From Indolivaga macrotermitis (GTDB taxonomy: Bacteria > Bacteroidota > Bacteroidia > Bacteroidales > Dysgonomonadaceae), in contig NZ_FQUC01000001.1 in NCBI RefSeq assembly GCF_900128985.1, positions 682,001 to 746,000 of the forward strand: a stretch of DNA of 64,000 nt. The letters run 5' to 3'. The position numbers were made by a program, and so were the translations under genes. Shown in pieces: positions 38,397 through 47,424 of this stretch; position 1 is the first letter of the stretch; every line of letters starts with the position of its first letter. The notes beneath the pieces were generated by a model. That model was not told the origin of the DNA. It made no database searches and was given only the letters and a program-made list of their open reading frames with translations.

Positions 38397-38423
38397 AAAA
38401 GGAGGCCTGATCAGCCTCCTTTA
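38397..38423. terminator. Bidirectional terminator between integrase and tail gene
   Basis: AAAAGGAGG and CCTCCTTT form a stem around CCTGATCAG. It has an A-tract on the left and a T-tract on the right, so it can serve both convergent genes. Confidence 0.7.
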
Positions 38424-40268
38424 TTCTTTTGGGAAAAAGTAACCGGCTATATATTCCGAAAAGCCGTTGATCGTAACTTCTTTCTCAATCTTATTACATA
38501 CGTATTTTTTATTATTTATAATAAATATGTCTCTGATATTAAAATCAGGTTTGTATTTAAACATAAATTTATATGTAATAGTAGTATCTGTAATATCGGA
38601 CAACGAATATATATCCCGGTTTAAATTGGATAATCTGAACGGGTCACTACCTTCCGGTGCATAATATTCTATAAGTCCTGTTTTCTCGAAGTATTCACAA
38701 AGTGATTCAACATAAGCAACCGGGTATATAAATTTGATCGGGTCGGATGGCTCAGGATTATACAGCTCCGACAAACCTGAGTAAATAGCCAGGCGCATTT
38801 TGGTATAACCGGTATCGGATTCTAATGATTCGCTCCCTTCTATAATTGACTGTAAATTAATTTTTTCTTCTGATTCCAGACTCGTATCAGTCGGGTTCCA
38901 CAAAGGTGTATAATTTCCGGCTATTGGAATTTGGAACCAAATTTCTCTGTTTAAATCTTGTCCTTCCCTTTCATATTGGGGAATCATCGCTGCCGGAATA
39001 ATATCCAGTTCCTGATCGATTTCAGTAGAATCAGGATTGTTATATAAAGGACGGAAAGAATTAACGCGCCTTGGTACTAATTTTTCGCCGGTATCATAAG
39101 CAATATATTCGTCATATCCGTTTGTAAATATTATATCTTTAATATCGTCTTGAACTGAACCCTGTATCAATTCTACCAATTCAGGTAAAGTATTAAATGT
39201 CTGTTTTCTGGCTTGTGCATACACTTCCGGGTCTATGTTCATAAAACTGTAATACTCATCTGAATCTAAAGCATACCCGATATTTGCAACCTGAGGGTTC
39301 AGCCTGTTTTCTTCATCGGTGGTTCGGGTATATTTATCCAGAACGGAAAGAGTAGATGTTTTGGGGTTGGTTGCATCCAGTTTATAATTGTACAGCATCT
39401 CGACATTCTTTGTTTCAGAATCAACAGCGAATACACAATCAAACTGAAATTCGAGTTTAGATAAAAAATCTTCTACCGTCCAGTCCGGAAGCATTTTTGC
39501 ATATTCCATTGTTTGAATACCATGTACAATATATGCATTTTTAAATATCGGGTGTTCAGCCAGTGCGCTATAGGTAAGTTTATAACCCAGTGCGCTGAAC
39601 ATCCTGTCTATGATAAAGCATAAGTAAGGTTGTGGAACTTGTCCTGAATAATAGGGGTCATAAAATGGATAAAAATCTCTGTCGCCTGTTGTACCTCCAG
39701 GCGCATTATATTCGAGTTGGTAGAATACGAAATTATTACCTAACGGTTCATATCGGTCAAGAGCCTCACTACTACTACTTACGGCATAAGGTAATAGCTG
39801 GTGACCAACATTAGGATATGAAAACTGTAAAAGATATTTTACCTGCCGGGCTATTGCAAATGCTTTAGAGTCATTCGGGTAACCGGCTCCATCCAAAGTA
39901 GCAGCCATACCTAAATCCAATGATCTTAATTTGCGGTTGCTGCCTATCAAAAAACTGAGTTCTGAGTTTCCACTGGCCAGCTGTATCTTTACATCTTCAT
40001 CTGTAATGTCAAGAATAATCTCAGTACCTTTTAAGTGTACCTTGTTATCCACAATTAAAATAGCCTGCCTATTTTCAATTTGGTTATTTACGACATTAGT
40101 CCTGTTAATATTCTGGTATATTCGGGCATTTGTAGTATTTTTCAATGAAAGTGTTATGTCATATGTATAATCACTACTTTTATTGAATACAGGATTTTCA
40201 GAATATAATGAAAATGAAAAGCCATCAGGCAGAACTACCTCTTGTCCGTTAATTAATAATCTAGTCAT
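38421..40268 (-). CDS. Phage distal tail / baseplate-like protein
   Basis: 615 residues, starting MTRLLINGQEVVLPDGFSFS. It is beta-rich with few cysteines and no signal peptide. The N-terminal ~110 residues look like a small structural domain (SDYTYDITLSLKNTTNARIY). The middle contains ASGNSELSFLIGSNRKL, and the C-terminus ends in TYKFMFKYKPDFNIRD and a KKYVCNKIEKEV segment. Directly downstream of the tape measure, with which it overlaps by four bases, such a protein normally caps the tail tube. I cannot place it in a named family, so distal tail is inferred from position and composition. Confidence 0.6.
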   Translation of the reverse strand: MTRLLINGQEVVLPDGFSFSLYSENPVFNKSSDYTYDITLSLKNTTNARIYQNINRTNVVNNQIENRQAILIVDNKVHLKGTEIILDITDEDVKIQLASGNSELSFLIGSNRKLRSLDLGMAATLDGAGYPNDSKAFAIARQVKYLLQFSYPNVGHQLLPYAVSSSSEALDRYEPLGNNFVFYQLEYNAPGGTTGDRDFYPFYDPYYSGQVPQPYLCFIIDRMFSALGYKLTYSALAEHPIFKNAYIVHGIQTMEYAKMLPDWTVEDFLSKLEFQFDCVFAVDSETKNVEMLYNYKLDATNPKTSTLSVLDKYTRTTDEENRLNPQVANIGYALDSDEYYSFMNIDPEVYAQARKQTFNTLPELVELIQGSVQDDIKDIIFTNGYDEYIAYDTGEKLVPRRVNSFRPLYNNPDSTEIDQELDIIPAAMIPQYEREGQDLNREIWFQIPIAGNYTPLWNPTDTSLESEEKINLQSIIEGSESLESDTGYTKMRLAIYSGLSELYNPEPSDPIKFIYPVAYVESLCEYFEKTGLIEYYAPEGSDPFRLSNLNRDIYSLSDITDTTITYKFMFKYKPDFNIRDIFIINNKKYVCNKIEKEVTINGFSEYIAGYFFPKE

Positions 40269-43200
40269 TTTCGTCTGATATTTTTATCCATCTTATCGAG
40301 ATCTGATAATGCTTTCTTAATTCCTTTGTCGCCGGTTGCTGTGTTGACTGTGACAAATGGCTGATTTAACCGTTCACGCAATAACATCTGAACCTGAACA
40401 ACGTCGCTCAATACTGATAACAGATAATCTGAGTTGTCGTTATCAGGTTGTACGATGTTTTGTAATCTACCAGATAGCGGTTGCATTGAAACCCGTTCGT
40501 TATACTCCATGGCTGTGGCAAAGTCAGACGATTTCAAACTTGACACAGTATTACGGCGTTGAGCCATGTCTATAACATCTACAACAGCCCGGGCATTAGG
40601 GTTTGCCAATGTTTCCTGAGTAGCTACAAATTCGCCCCGGTGAACATATCCGGCTACATCGTATTTATTTCCTTTTGGAGTATATCCACCATCCCAATAA
40701 TTAGCCATTGCCGCCTCGTGCTGTTTTTTGATGGCAGCAACGTTGATCAATCCGGCAGCTGTAGCCACACCGGCTGCGATGGGAGCCAATGCCGGACCTA
40801 CTATCGGTATTGCGGCGGTCGATGAATATGCATTGATTGCAGATTGTGCCGTTGATGCCAGGGCCTGGGCAATCTGTATTTTGAAAGAGCGTTCTTCGTT
40901 CGCCCTGTTTGCCTCTTTTAGTTCCTTATCCCTTTGCTCTTCGAGTTTTTTAACCCGTTTCGAATTGTTTCCGGCTGCTTTTATCTGAGCCTCGTATTTC
41001 TTGTTTATTGCTGCTGTTTCGGCTTCGTTTGCAGCCTGGATATACGAAGAATAAGAACTGAGCAATTGTTGCATCGAATCAAGACCAAACTGAGCCGTTT
41101 CGATCATTCTTTGCTGTTTCGCCTTATTTGCTTCTTCTTCCAGTAAAGCATATTTCTGGACGATAGATAAACGAGCCTGCTCATACGCATCTGTGTTTCT
41201 CAAATTTTCGTCAAACATCTGATCCAGGAATGACAGTTCAGCGTCCCGGGCATCTGTCAGGTTTTCTAGTTTCTTCTTTTTATCCAGCCGTGCCTGTATC
41301 TCACTATTTTCTTCATTCAGCTTGCGTAATTTATCCTCTGTTTCTTTCTGAATTTGCAGTTTCTGTTCTTCTGTAAGACCGTCAATTTGTAGCTTTTTTT
41401 GCGCATAGGCTATCTGTATCAGCACCAATTGGTGTTGATATTGCCGTTCGCTCATTAGCCCTTTAGCATATTCCTGCGAAAGGAGTTGCGATTCTCGCGC
41501 CTGGTTATCATCCTGTGTTTTTATTTCCCGGGTAACTTTCGGACGCTCTATCTTACTCATTTTAGCATGGTGTTGTTCTTCGAGTAATTCAAGAGCGGAT
41601 AACTGATCCTTTGTCAGTTTTTCCCTGTCAACCCCAAATAAACCTAACTCCTGCAATCTTCTTTCGTATGCTTCCTGTTCAGCAGCTGCCGGATCAGCAT
41701 CAAGCAGAATCTTTTTAATTTCGGCTTGGCGTTTGATCTCCGATTGCAGAACCTGATTATCTATCTCAGATATTTGTTTATTAATATCATTCTTAACGGT
41801 GGAAACTGAAACTGATTTTAGTAAATCTTTCAGTGCAGCCTTTCTGTCACCGGCATATTTGTTTTGCTGTTCGAGTAGCTTCTGATCTTTCTCAAACTCG
41901 GACTTTATTTCTCCATCCCTGAAATCTTGAAGAATTTTAGTCCTGGCTTTGGTATCTTCTATCTCCAGTTTACGCATGGCTGCCTGAACCTTTGACCGCT
42001 GATCAGAAGCTTTACTGTCACCTGTAGGAGTAGTGGGTGCTGTAGGAGTAGTAGGTGTCTTTTTTTCGGTTTCAGCCATTTCTTCACCCATTTTATTGAT
42101 CTTCATCCAGTGAACTGTCACTTCATCGGATAAGTCATTAATTTCCTTTTCCAGTTTAGCTTTTTGTTTCGGGCTTAAACCGGGTACACTTATAAATTCT
42201 TTCTTTGATTCTATCTGTTTGGTTTTGGTTTCGATCAATTCCATTAACCCGTCAATAGAATTCTCTTTAGCTATGCCTTCCTGAACATCAGCTATTTGTT
42301 TATTGTAATTGCTTACCTTCTTGAGTGAATCTTCGATTTGTTTATCCAGGGAATCATATTCTTTTTCGAGTTCCTTTATCCGTTCTTCATCATAGGCATT
42401 GGTTCTAGGATTGGAATACAATTTATCTAATTCCTCACGGATGGAAATTTGCTTGTCTTTAAGTCCTGTTATGATTTTATCTTCTGCATCGGTACGCCCT
42501 TTCAAAGCGGCAATATCGTATCTCTTTTCATATTGCTTATTTACGTTTCGCAGAACGGCTTCGAGTTCCCTGTTACTCAATACCTCCATGTCGATGTATT
42601 TCAGATATTGGGGATATTGCTCTTTAATCTCCTTTATCAGGGTTTTTCGGATAGTTGATTTCTCGTTAGCATTGATTATAGCTAACATCAGAGAGTTGAA
42701 CGCACTTTGTTCACGGGCTATCTCCTCAGTATATTTTTTTGTTTCTTCTGCTATGCTTTTTTGTAATTCCTTATTTTTATCAAGTTCTTTGTTATTGCTC
42801 TGTAAGTGTTGATAAAGGGTATAGATTGCACCTCCTAAAAGAACGATAACAGAAAGGAACGCACCTACAGGATTTGCTTTCATTGTGACATTGAAGGCTT
42901 GGAGTGCAACACGTGCCCTAGCTAAGTTTCCTGTTAATGCGTATTTTGCTGCAGACAAAAGAGAGGTCGTAAGGATATAGGCCTTTGTTACCAAATTACC
43001 TTTACTCAGTTCAGTATAATATAGCCGTTGTGCAACTATAGCCCTGGTTGTATTACCTGTAGCTACAGCTGTAGCCATTGCATGAGATAAAGTGATTATA
43101 CGGCTCAGTATCAACACGGCATTTTTAGCCTGCTCCCAATATAGCGCTAGTTTAACACCAGCTATATACGATATATAAGCAGCTGCCAAATAAACTATAT

Positions 43201-44707
43201 ATTTACCATATTCAGAGAAAAAGTCAATAACAGCCGGCAATATCTTAATCAGGTCTATCATATAATTGGTAGACGACATCAGCGAGGGAGCTAACCTTTC
43301 CCCTAATTCTAAAGATACGTCTGATAAAGCTTTACGCGCTTTGTCCAAGGTAGCCTGTAGGTTGTTATTCTTAACATTATATTCGTTGGTGAGTGATGTG
43401 CCATCGGCAAAAGCTTTGTTCGAAATCTCTTGTGCTTCGCTTATTTTCCCGATATTGGTGGCCATGGCAGAAAGAACACCGACGGCGCGCGCACCATCCA
43501 GTCCCATTTCCTGAAACATAGGTATGAGAGCTTGAAAACCTCCTTTTTCTGACAATGCCATCAATACCTGTTTGATCGCTGCATTTGTATCCTTACTCAG
43601 GAGGTCATTAAATGCTTTGACCTCCAAACCTGCGATCTTGGCAAATTTAGAAGGCTCGGACATTAATTTCATTATGAAGTTTTGGAACGCTGTAGCGGAC
43701 ATCTCTACAGCTTGTCCGGACTGATCGAGTGCAGATGCGTAGCCTAATATATTTTGTATAGATATGCCTGCCTGAGCAGCCACACCCCCTAAACGTTGTG
43801 CAAAGTTTACCATATAACCTTCGGAAGCTGTAGAACTGGCTCCGAGTTCGTTAATAGCCGAACCTATAGCCAGCATTTTACCTTTGATATCAAGGTTATC
43901 CAGTTCTTTAGTTGACAGTGCGAATACATCCGTCAACTTTCCTATGTTCTTGATTGCCCCTTCTCCGAGGTCTTCACCGAGTGCAACATTAATCTGATTA
44001 CCGGCATCAACAAAATCAAGTATATCCTTTTTCCCTGTCAACCCTAATTTGCCGGCATCACTGGCCAGACTGTTAAGCTCTTCACGCGATGTACGGGTAT
44101 CCATTTTCTTGAAGCTCTCATTCAGATCAAGAACCTGATCACGTGTCATACCGGTTGTCTTCATGACATCAGCATACACATCATCCATTTTCGCAAGGTC
44201 TTCAATCAATTTCTGAAAAGCGAAAGATAATCCGGTGATAGATGCGATGAAAGCAGTGACCATACCGGCAAAGTTTTTAGCACCATCTCCTGCATCAGAT
44301 CCGGATAGGCTATTTTCGGCATTAATTTTCTCAAGTTCACCCCTTACAAGCCTTATTTTTCGTTGTAATTCATCCCACTCCTTAGAATTACGGGCTACTG
44401 CACCTGAGTTTAGTTGTTTATTTAATTCACTTAGAGCCTTCTTTAATTCTTTAGGACCGGCATCCGATAAGTTACTCATTACTTTATTGACATCGAAACT
44501 CGAACGTATAATTGTTCTCATTTCCTTCTCTACCTGTCTCAGCCCTTTCGATGCTTTGTCAACGGCTTTATCGTCACCGGCTTTATTCGCTGCTACCAAT
44601 GCATCACGATAAGCTTGAGCGCGTTTTTCTAGAACGGATAATTGATTTGCTGCCTGTTGTCCGTCGACGGTGACTCTTGTCTGTGCCTGATTAACTATAT
44701 TTGCCAT
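40265..44707 (-). CDS. Phage tail tape measure protein
   Basis: 1480 residues, the longest gene here. The N-terminal ~150 residues are helical (QAANQLSVLEKRAQAYRDAL). A TP901-type core spans about 170-480, with KTTGMTRDQVLDLNESF, ASDAGKLGLTGKKDILDFV and QLGGVAAQAGIS-like segments. Hydrophobic stretches lie at about 500-640 (YIVYLAAAYISYIAGVKLAL, GAFLSVIVLLGGAIYTLY). They are followed by long charged coiled coils up to about 1290 and a small-residue membrane-like segment (IPIVGPALAPIAAGVATAAG). The length sets the tail length; about 1480 residues implies a tail of roughly 200 nm by the usual 1.5 A per residue rule. Confidence 0.88.
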   Translation of the reverse strand: MANIVNQAQTRVTVDGQQAANQLSVLEKRAQAYRDALVAANKAGDDKAVDKASKGLRQVEKEMRTIIRSSFDVNKVMSNLSDAGPKELKKALSELNKQLNSGAVARNSKEWDELQRKIRLVRGELEKINAENSLSGSDAGDGAKNFAGMVTAFIASITGLSFAFQKLIEDLAKMDDVYADVMKTTGMTRDQVLDLNESFKKMDTRTSREELNSLASDAGKLGLTGKKDILDFVDAGNQINVALGEDLGEGAIKNIGKLTDVFALSTKELDNLDIKGKMLAIGSAINELGASSTASEGYMVNFAQRLGGVAAQAGISIQNILGYASALDQSGQAVEMSATAFQNFIMKLMSEPSKFAKIAGLEVKAFNDLLSKDTNAAIKQVLMALSEKGGFQALIPMFQEMGLDGARAVGVLSAMATNIGKISEAQEISNKAFADGTSLTNEYNVKNNNLQATLDKARKALSDVSLELGERLAPSLMSSTNYMIDLIKILPAVIDFFSEYGKYIVYLAAAYISYIAGVKLALYWEQAKNAVLILSRIITLSHAMATAVATGNTTRAIVAQRLYYTELSKGNLVTKAYILTTSLLSAAKYALTGNLARARVALQAFNVTMKANPVGAFLSVIVLLGGAIYTLYQHLQSNNKELDKNKELQKSIAEETKKYTEEIAREQSAFNSLMLAIINANEKSTIRKTLIKEIKEQYPQYLKYIDMEVLSNRELEAVLRNVNKQYEKRYDIAALKGRTDAEDKIITGLKDKQISIREELDKLYSNPRTNAYDEERIKELEKEYDSLDKQIEDSLKKVSNYNKQIADVQEGIAKENSIDGLMELIETKTKQIESKKEFISVPGLSPKQKAKLEKEINDLSDEVTVHWMKINKMGEEMAETEKKTPTTPTAPTTPTGDSKASDQRSKVQAAMRKLEIEDTKARTKILQDFRDGEIKSEFEKDQKLLEQQNKYAGDRKAALKDLLKSVSVSTVKNDINKQISEIDNQVLQSEIKRQAEIKKILLDADPAAAEQEAYERRLQELGLFGVDREKLTKDQLSALELLEEQHHAKMSKIERPKVTREIKTQDDNQARESQLLSQEYAKGLMSERQYQHQLVLIQIAYAQKKLQIDGLTEEQKLQIQKETEDKLRKLNEENSEIQARLDKKKKLENLTDARDAELSFLDQMFDENLRNTDAYEQARLSIVQKYALLEEEANKAKQQRMIETAQFGLDSMQQLLSSYSSYIQAANEAETAAINKKYEAQIKAAGNNSKRVKKLEEQRDKELKEANRANEERSFKIQIAQALASTAQSAINAYSSTAAIPIVGPALAPIAAGVATAAGLINVAAIKKQHEAAMANYWDGGYTPKGNKYDVAGYVHRGEFVATQETLANPNARAVVDVIDMAQRRNTVSSLKSSDFATAMEYNERVSMQPLSGRLQNIVQPDNDNSDYLLSVLSDVVQVQMLLRERLNQPFVTVNTATGDKGIKKALSDLDKMDKNIRRK

Positions 44708-44763
44708 TATTCACTCATTTTGAGCGAATGTATAGGCTATGTTTTATAAGCAAAAAGACACAA

Positions 44764-44792
44764 AAAAGCCCGGACTTCACAGCCCAGGCAAT
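44764..44792 (-). terminator. Possible terminator before the tape measure gene
   Basis: On the minus strand GCCTGG and CCGGGC (one T-G pair) frame a ten-base loop and are followed by TTTTTTG. It would end transcripts coming from the lysis/Acb2-like genes. Confidence 0.5.
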
Positions 44793-44838
44793 TCCAAATT
44801 ATAGATAAAATCGAGTAAAACAGTCTAAGAATATTTTT

Positions 44839-45030
44839 TTATAACCAATCGGGATCGGGTTCATCATTTGACCGTGATGAATCCAGTACTAACCATAAAA
44901 GCCCTTCTTGTAATTTAGTTATTGCAAGACTACGTTCTCTATTTGGACCTAATCGTTTAATTCTTTTGATTATATTTTTAATGCCATCGATTGATTCTTT
45001 GTTAGCAAAAAATTCTTGATTTCTTTCCAT
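44839..45030 (-). CDS. Acb2/Tad1-like hairpin protein (candidate anti-CBASS/anti-Thoeris)
   Basis: 63 residues: a short N-terminal helix (NKESIDGIKNIIKRIKRL), a turn, then PNRERSLAITKLQEGLLWLV, followed by an acidic tail. The second half closely resembles the conserved helix of the Acb2/Tad1 hairpin family, whose members typically show S-R-E-x-S-L-A-x-T-K-L-E-E-A-x-x-W. Acb2 proteins are hexameric sponges that sequester cyclic nucleotide signals of CBASS, and some also bind Thoeris signals. The call is from family memory, not a search. Here the Trp is followed by LVLDSSRS instead of the usual small-residue end, so ligand range may differ. It lies between lysis genes and the tape measure, a moron-like position. 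Confidence 0.68.
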   Translation of the reverse strand: MERNQEFFANKESIDGIKNIIKRIKRLGPNRERSLAITKLQEGLLWLVLDSSRSNDEPDPDWL

Positions 45031-45114
45031 TTTGTTAATTAATTTGGTTGTTAATTAAATTTTCACCTGTTTTTTTTAATAAGAATATTGTTATTTAAAT
45101 TATTCTATACTTTG

Positions 45115-45315
45115 TCATTTCTTTAATTTTAAAATGTCGTTAACTACTCCGATGTAAACTTCTTCATCATGATTCTCAATCAGATTGTCTACATCATCAA
45201 TTGCTTGGTTATAGGCATCTTCTTGTATCAGCCTAATAGCGTTCAGAGCTTCACCTTTTGTCGGTGTATGCAGAAATCCGCTATATTTTACATAAATTTG
45301 TCCTGGTGTTCTCAT
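45115..45315 (-). CDS. Small phage protein of unknown function
   Basis: 66 residues, MRTPGQIYVKYSGFLHTP at the start, then a predicted helix with acidic patches (DDVDNLIENHDEE) and a basic C-terminus (LKLKK). Its ATG overlaps the endolysin stop (ATGA), indicating real, coupled translation in the lysis module. No family recognised. It could be a lysis regulator or an unrelated moron; nothing in the sequence decides this. Confidence 0.6.
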   Translation of the reverse strand: MRTPGQIYVKYSGFLHTPTKGEALNAIRLIQEDAYNQAIDDVDNLIENHDEEVYIGVVNDILKLKK

Positions 45316-45938
45316 TTCAATACATCCTTCGCTTTATCCCATATTTCTTTTCTGTCAGCATATCCGTTAAGTCCGCCGTTTATAACTTTGGTTAACTTTC
45401 GGAAATCATCTTCTTTTAAGGTAGCGTATCGGTTAAGGATATTTACCGACCAATACCAAAAGGCTGATAGAACAGCATATTCCGGCTCTTTCAACATTTC
45501 CGGATGTTTAACAAAGTCAATGTCCGAAATATTATTACCTATGCACCAGTTAGTGAATTTCTGATAATTAGTTTTACCTGTAACTTGAATAAGCCCCTTT
45601 CCTTTATACTTTTGACCATCACCATCAGGTTCCGGTGTATTACCTAATTTGACCGCTAAACTTCCAGTATCATAAGCTTTTCCGGATGCAATTTCTTCTA
45701 CATATTTTAATTGCCCCGATTCGTGGCCTACTTGTGCCAGGAAAGCACATATACGCTCGAAAGTATCTACACCGTATTTATGGAAATATTTATTCAGGTA
45801 GGGTAGATATAGGTCTCTATTTGTTTTGGACGAATATGGGTATATTTTTTTGAGCTGATCTTCGGTAATAAGATCAGCCGGCAGATTCGTGTTATTTTGA
45901 TACGAGCCTGCGAGAAAGCAGCCTTTATTTGTTTTCAT
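45312..45938 (-). CDS. GH19 family endolysin (chitinase-like muramidase)
   Basis: 208 residues without signal peptide. The GH19 core shows FLAQVGHESGQLKYVEEIAS near residues 68-87, with the catalytic Glu in GHESG, then YKGKGLIQVTGKTNYQKF near 112-129 and a C-terminal TKVINGGLNGYADR. Phage GH19 enzymes cleave the peptidoglycan sugar backbone. Since there is no export signal, it should need the holin, whose gene ends 14 bases inside its start. The N-terminal ~25 residues (KGCFLAGSYQNNTN) precede the typical fold. Confidence 0.85.
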   Translation of the reverse strand: MKTNKGCFLAGSYQNNTNLPADLITEDQLKKIYPYSSKTNRDLYLPYLNKYFHKYGVDTFERICAFLAQVGHESGQLKYVEEIASGKAYDTGSLAVKLGNTPEPDGDGQKYKGKGLIQVTGKTNYQKFTNWCIGNNISDIDFVKHPEMLKEPEYAVLSAFWYWSVNILNRYATLKEDDFRKLTKVINGGLNGYADRKEIWDKAKDVLK

Positions 45939-46380
45939 TTTTCTTTTCCTCCATTTTATTGATAATTATATCGGCCAGTTCTTCTTTATTTATGCCTTTC
46001 CACAATTCAGCTGCGGTTTTTGCGGCTTCTTTGTAACGTCCCTTATCTTCGTCTTTCTCGAAGATCGATTTGATCTCGACTAAGCACATGATTATTGCAG
46101 CTCCTATAGTTGCATAAGGAATGTTACTTGGATTAATATCGGAAATAATAATCAGTGAATCTACCAGGCTAAAAGCCAGCAATAGGTTATACCTTTTCCT
46201 TAGTTTATCTAAGGTTCGATCTAATCCATATGTATGAGTATATATACCTTTTGCCTTTGATTTACTTATGCCAGACCAGAGGTCAGCAATAACAGCCAGT
46301 AAGACTATTACATATGCAAACAGAACCTTATAGATGGCAGATAGATAAGGGGATATCAGTTCGTGTACTATTTCTTTCAT
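45925..46380 (-). CDS. Phage holin
   Basis: 151 residues. It has membrane segments at about 12-36 (SAIYKVLFAYVIVLLAVIAD), 68-84 (LLLAFSLVDSLIIIS) and 90-110 (IPYATIGAAIIMCLVEIKSI), with a charged C-terminal tail rich in Lys/Glu. The DLWSGISKSKAKG loop resembles class of holins annotated in Bacteroides phages (D-x-x-x-G-x-x-x-A). The immediate overlap with the endolysin gene supports the holin call. It forms the inner-membrane lesion that releases or activates the endolysin. Confidence 0.75.
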   Translation of the reverse strand: MKEIVHELISPYLSAIYKVLFAYVIVLLAVIADLWSGISKSKAKGIYTHTYGLDRTLDKLRKRYNLLLAFSLVDSLIIISDINPSNIPYATIGAAIIMCLVEIKSIFEKDEDKGRYKEAAKTAAELWKGINKEELADIIINKMEEKKNENK

Positions 46381-46392
46381 ATTTGTATTTTT

Positions 46393-46506
46393 TCAATTCC
46401 AATTAATCTTAAAATCTCTAATATCAGTCAAGAAATCATCAGAGCAATTAACGGCGACCCATACCCAGCTGTTAAGATTATAAAATATAGTTTCTGGTGT
46501 TTTCAT
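46393..46506 (-). CDS. 37-residue ORF sharing the tail fibre C-terminus
   Basis: This ORF begins MKTPETIFYNLNSW and ends DDFLTDIRDFKINWN. Its ATG overlaps the methyltransferase stop as ATGA, so it can be translated by coupling. The last 14 residues match the end of the tail fibre (DFMADIRDFKINWN), and the DNA is alike over 45 bases with four differences. It may be a true microprotein or the displaced 3' end of another fibre gene. No other family is recognised. Confidence 0.5.
   Translation of the reverse strand: MKTPETIFYNLNSWVWVAVNCSDDFLTDIRDFKINWN
46396..46440 (-). repeat. Imperfect direct repeat, copy 1 (45 bp)
   Basis: This stretch is repeated at 47427-47471 with four substitutions. The two copies flank the methyltransferase gene, as if it had been inserted by a duplication or homologous recombination at this sequence. 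Confidence 0.75.
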
Positions 46507-47423
46507 TTCAATACCTCCTCAAATAAATCAGGTTGTAAACTCATTCTATGTTCAGCCTTTCGTTTCTCGCCGGCTTCGAAATATTCGGCATCGATCTCGA
46601 AGCTGATGCAATCACATCCGGAGTTCATACAAGCAATATCAGTAGAAGCGGAACCTCTGAAAGTATCTAAAACTAACGGTTTAGGATTGTTAGGTTCAAC
46701 CTTGCAGACTAAGGCTAATAATCTTTCGATTAGACGAGTCGGTTTTTGCGTAGGGTGGCATCTAGCATATCTGTCATATGGATGTCTTATAATTGTTTTC
46801 TCAACTTGTCCATCTTGTAACATCTTCATAATCGAGCCGCTGATATTTGCTTTTTTCGTGGAATTGGCTGAAATAGAAACAGATTCCTTTTTACGAACTA
46901 CCCCATCTCGATATAGATTACCATCTTCAAGATATCGCTGAACTGCCAGTAGATCTTTTTGGTTACCCAGTATAGAAGATAGCCTTTTTATATCACTACA
47001 GATAGATTCAATATCGTAACCTTTCATTTCCAAATAAGGATTTCTTACCTTATTTAGAATCCCATTTCCTTTTGTGTGGATAGATATAGTCTCATGTATC
47101 CTGCTCACTTTCAATACAGGTGATGAAGTATATTGCTTATCCCAAACAATCTCTTCCTTAAAAGTGAAACCTAAATCAGCCAGAATAGTATTCCATCGGT
47201 AAAAAGAAGTACCACGACCGAATAGGACAATAAAGCCATCCTTTTTTAAGACTCTCTTGACCTGATCGAAGTAAGCTTTTTCGTCAAACGGTCGATCAAG
47301 CTTTTGATTTTTAAGATATAAATACGGAGGGTCCGTACAAATAACATCGACTGACTCATCGGGCAGGAGTTTCATTAGTTTAATGCAATCTCCTTTATAT
47401 GATTTATTACGTTCTAATTTCAT
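46503..47423 (-). CDS. Beta-class DNA adenine methyltransferase
   Basis: 306 residues from the ATG at 47423, just after the fibre stop; the longer frame to 47531 runs inside the fibre gene and is rejected. Motif IV DPPYLYL near residue 28 comes first, and the AdoMet motif I TFRGSAST near 265 comes last, the beta-class order. Between them lies the target recognition region, and HPTQKP near 240 is typical. DPPY predicts N6-adenine methylation. No restriction enzyme is adjacent, so it is an orphan enzyme, perhaps protecting phage DNA from host restriction. It is bracketed by a direct repeat, suggesting recent insertion. Confidence 0.85.
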   Translation of the reverse strand: MKLERNKSYKGDCIKLMKLLPDESVDVICTDPPYLYLKNQKLDRPFDEKAYFDQVKRVLKKDGFIVLFGRGTSFYRWNTILADLGFTFKEEIVWDKQYTSSPVLKVSRIHETISIHTKGNGILNKVRNPYLEMKGYDIESICSDIKRLSSILGNQKDLLAVQRYLEDGNLYRDGVVRKKESVSISANSTKKANISGSIMKMLQDGQVEKTIIRHPYDRYARCHPTQKPTRLIERLLALVCKVEPNNPKPLVLDTFRGSASTDIACMNSGCDCISFEIDAEYFEAGEKRKAEHRMSLQPDLFEEVLK

Positions 47424-47424
47424 T

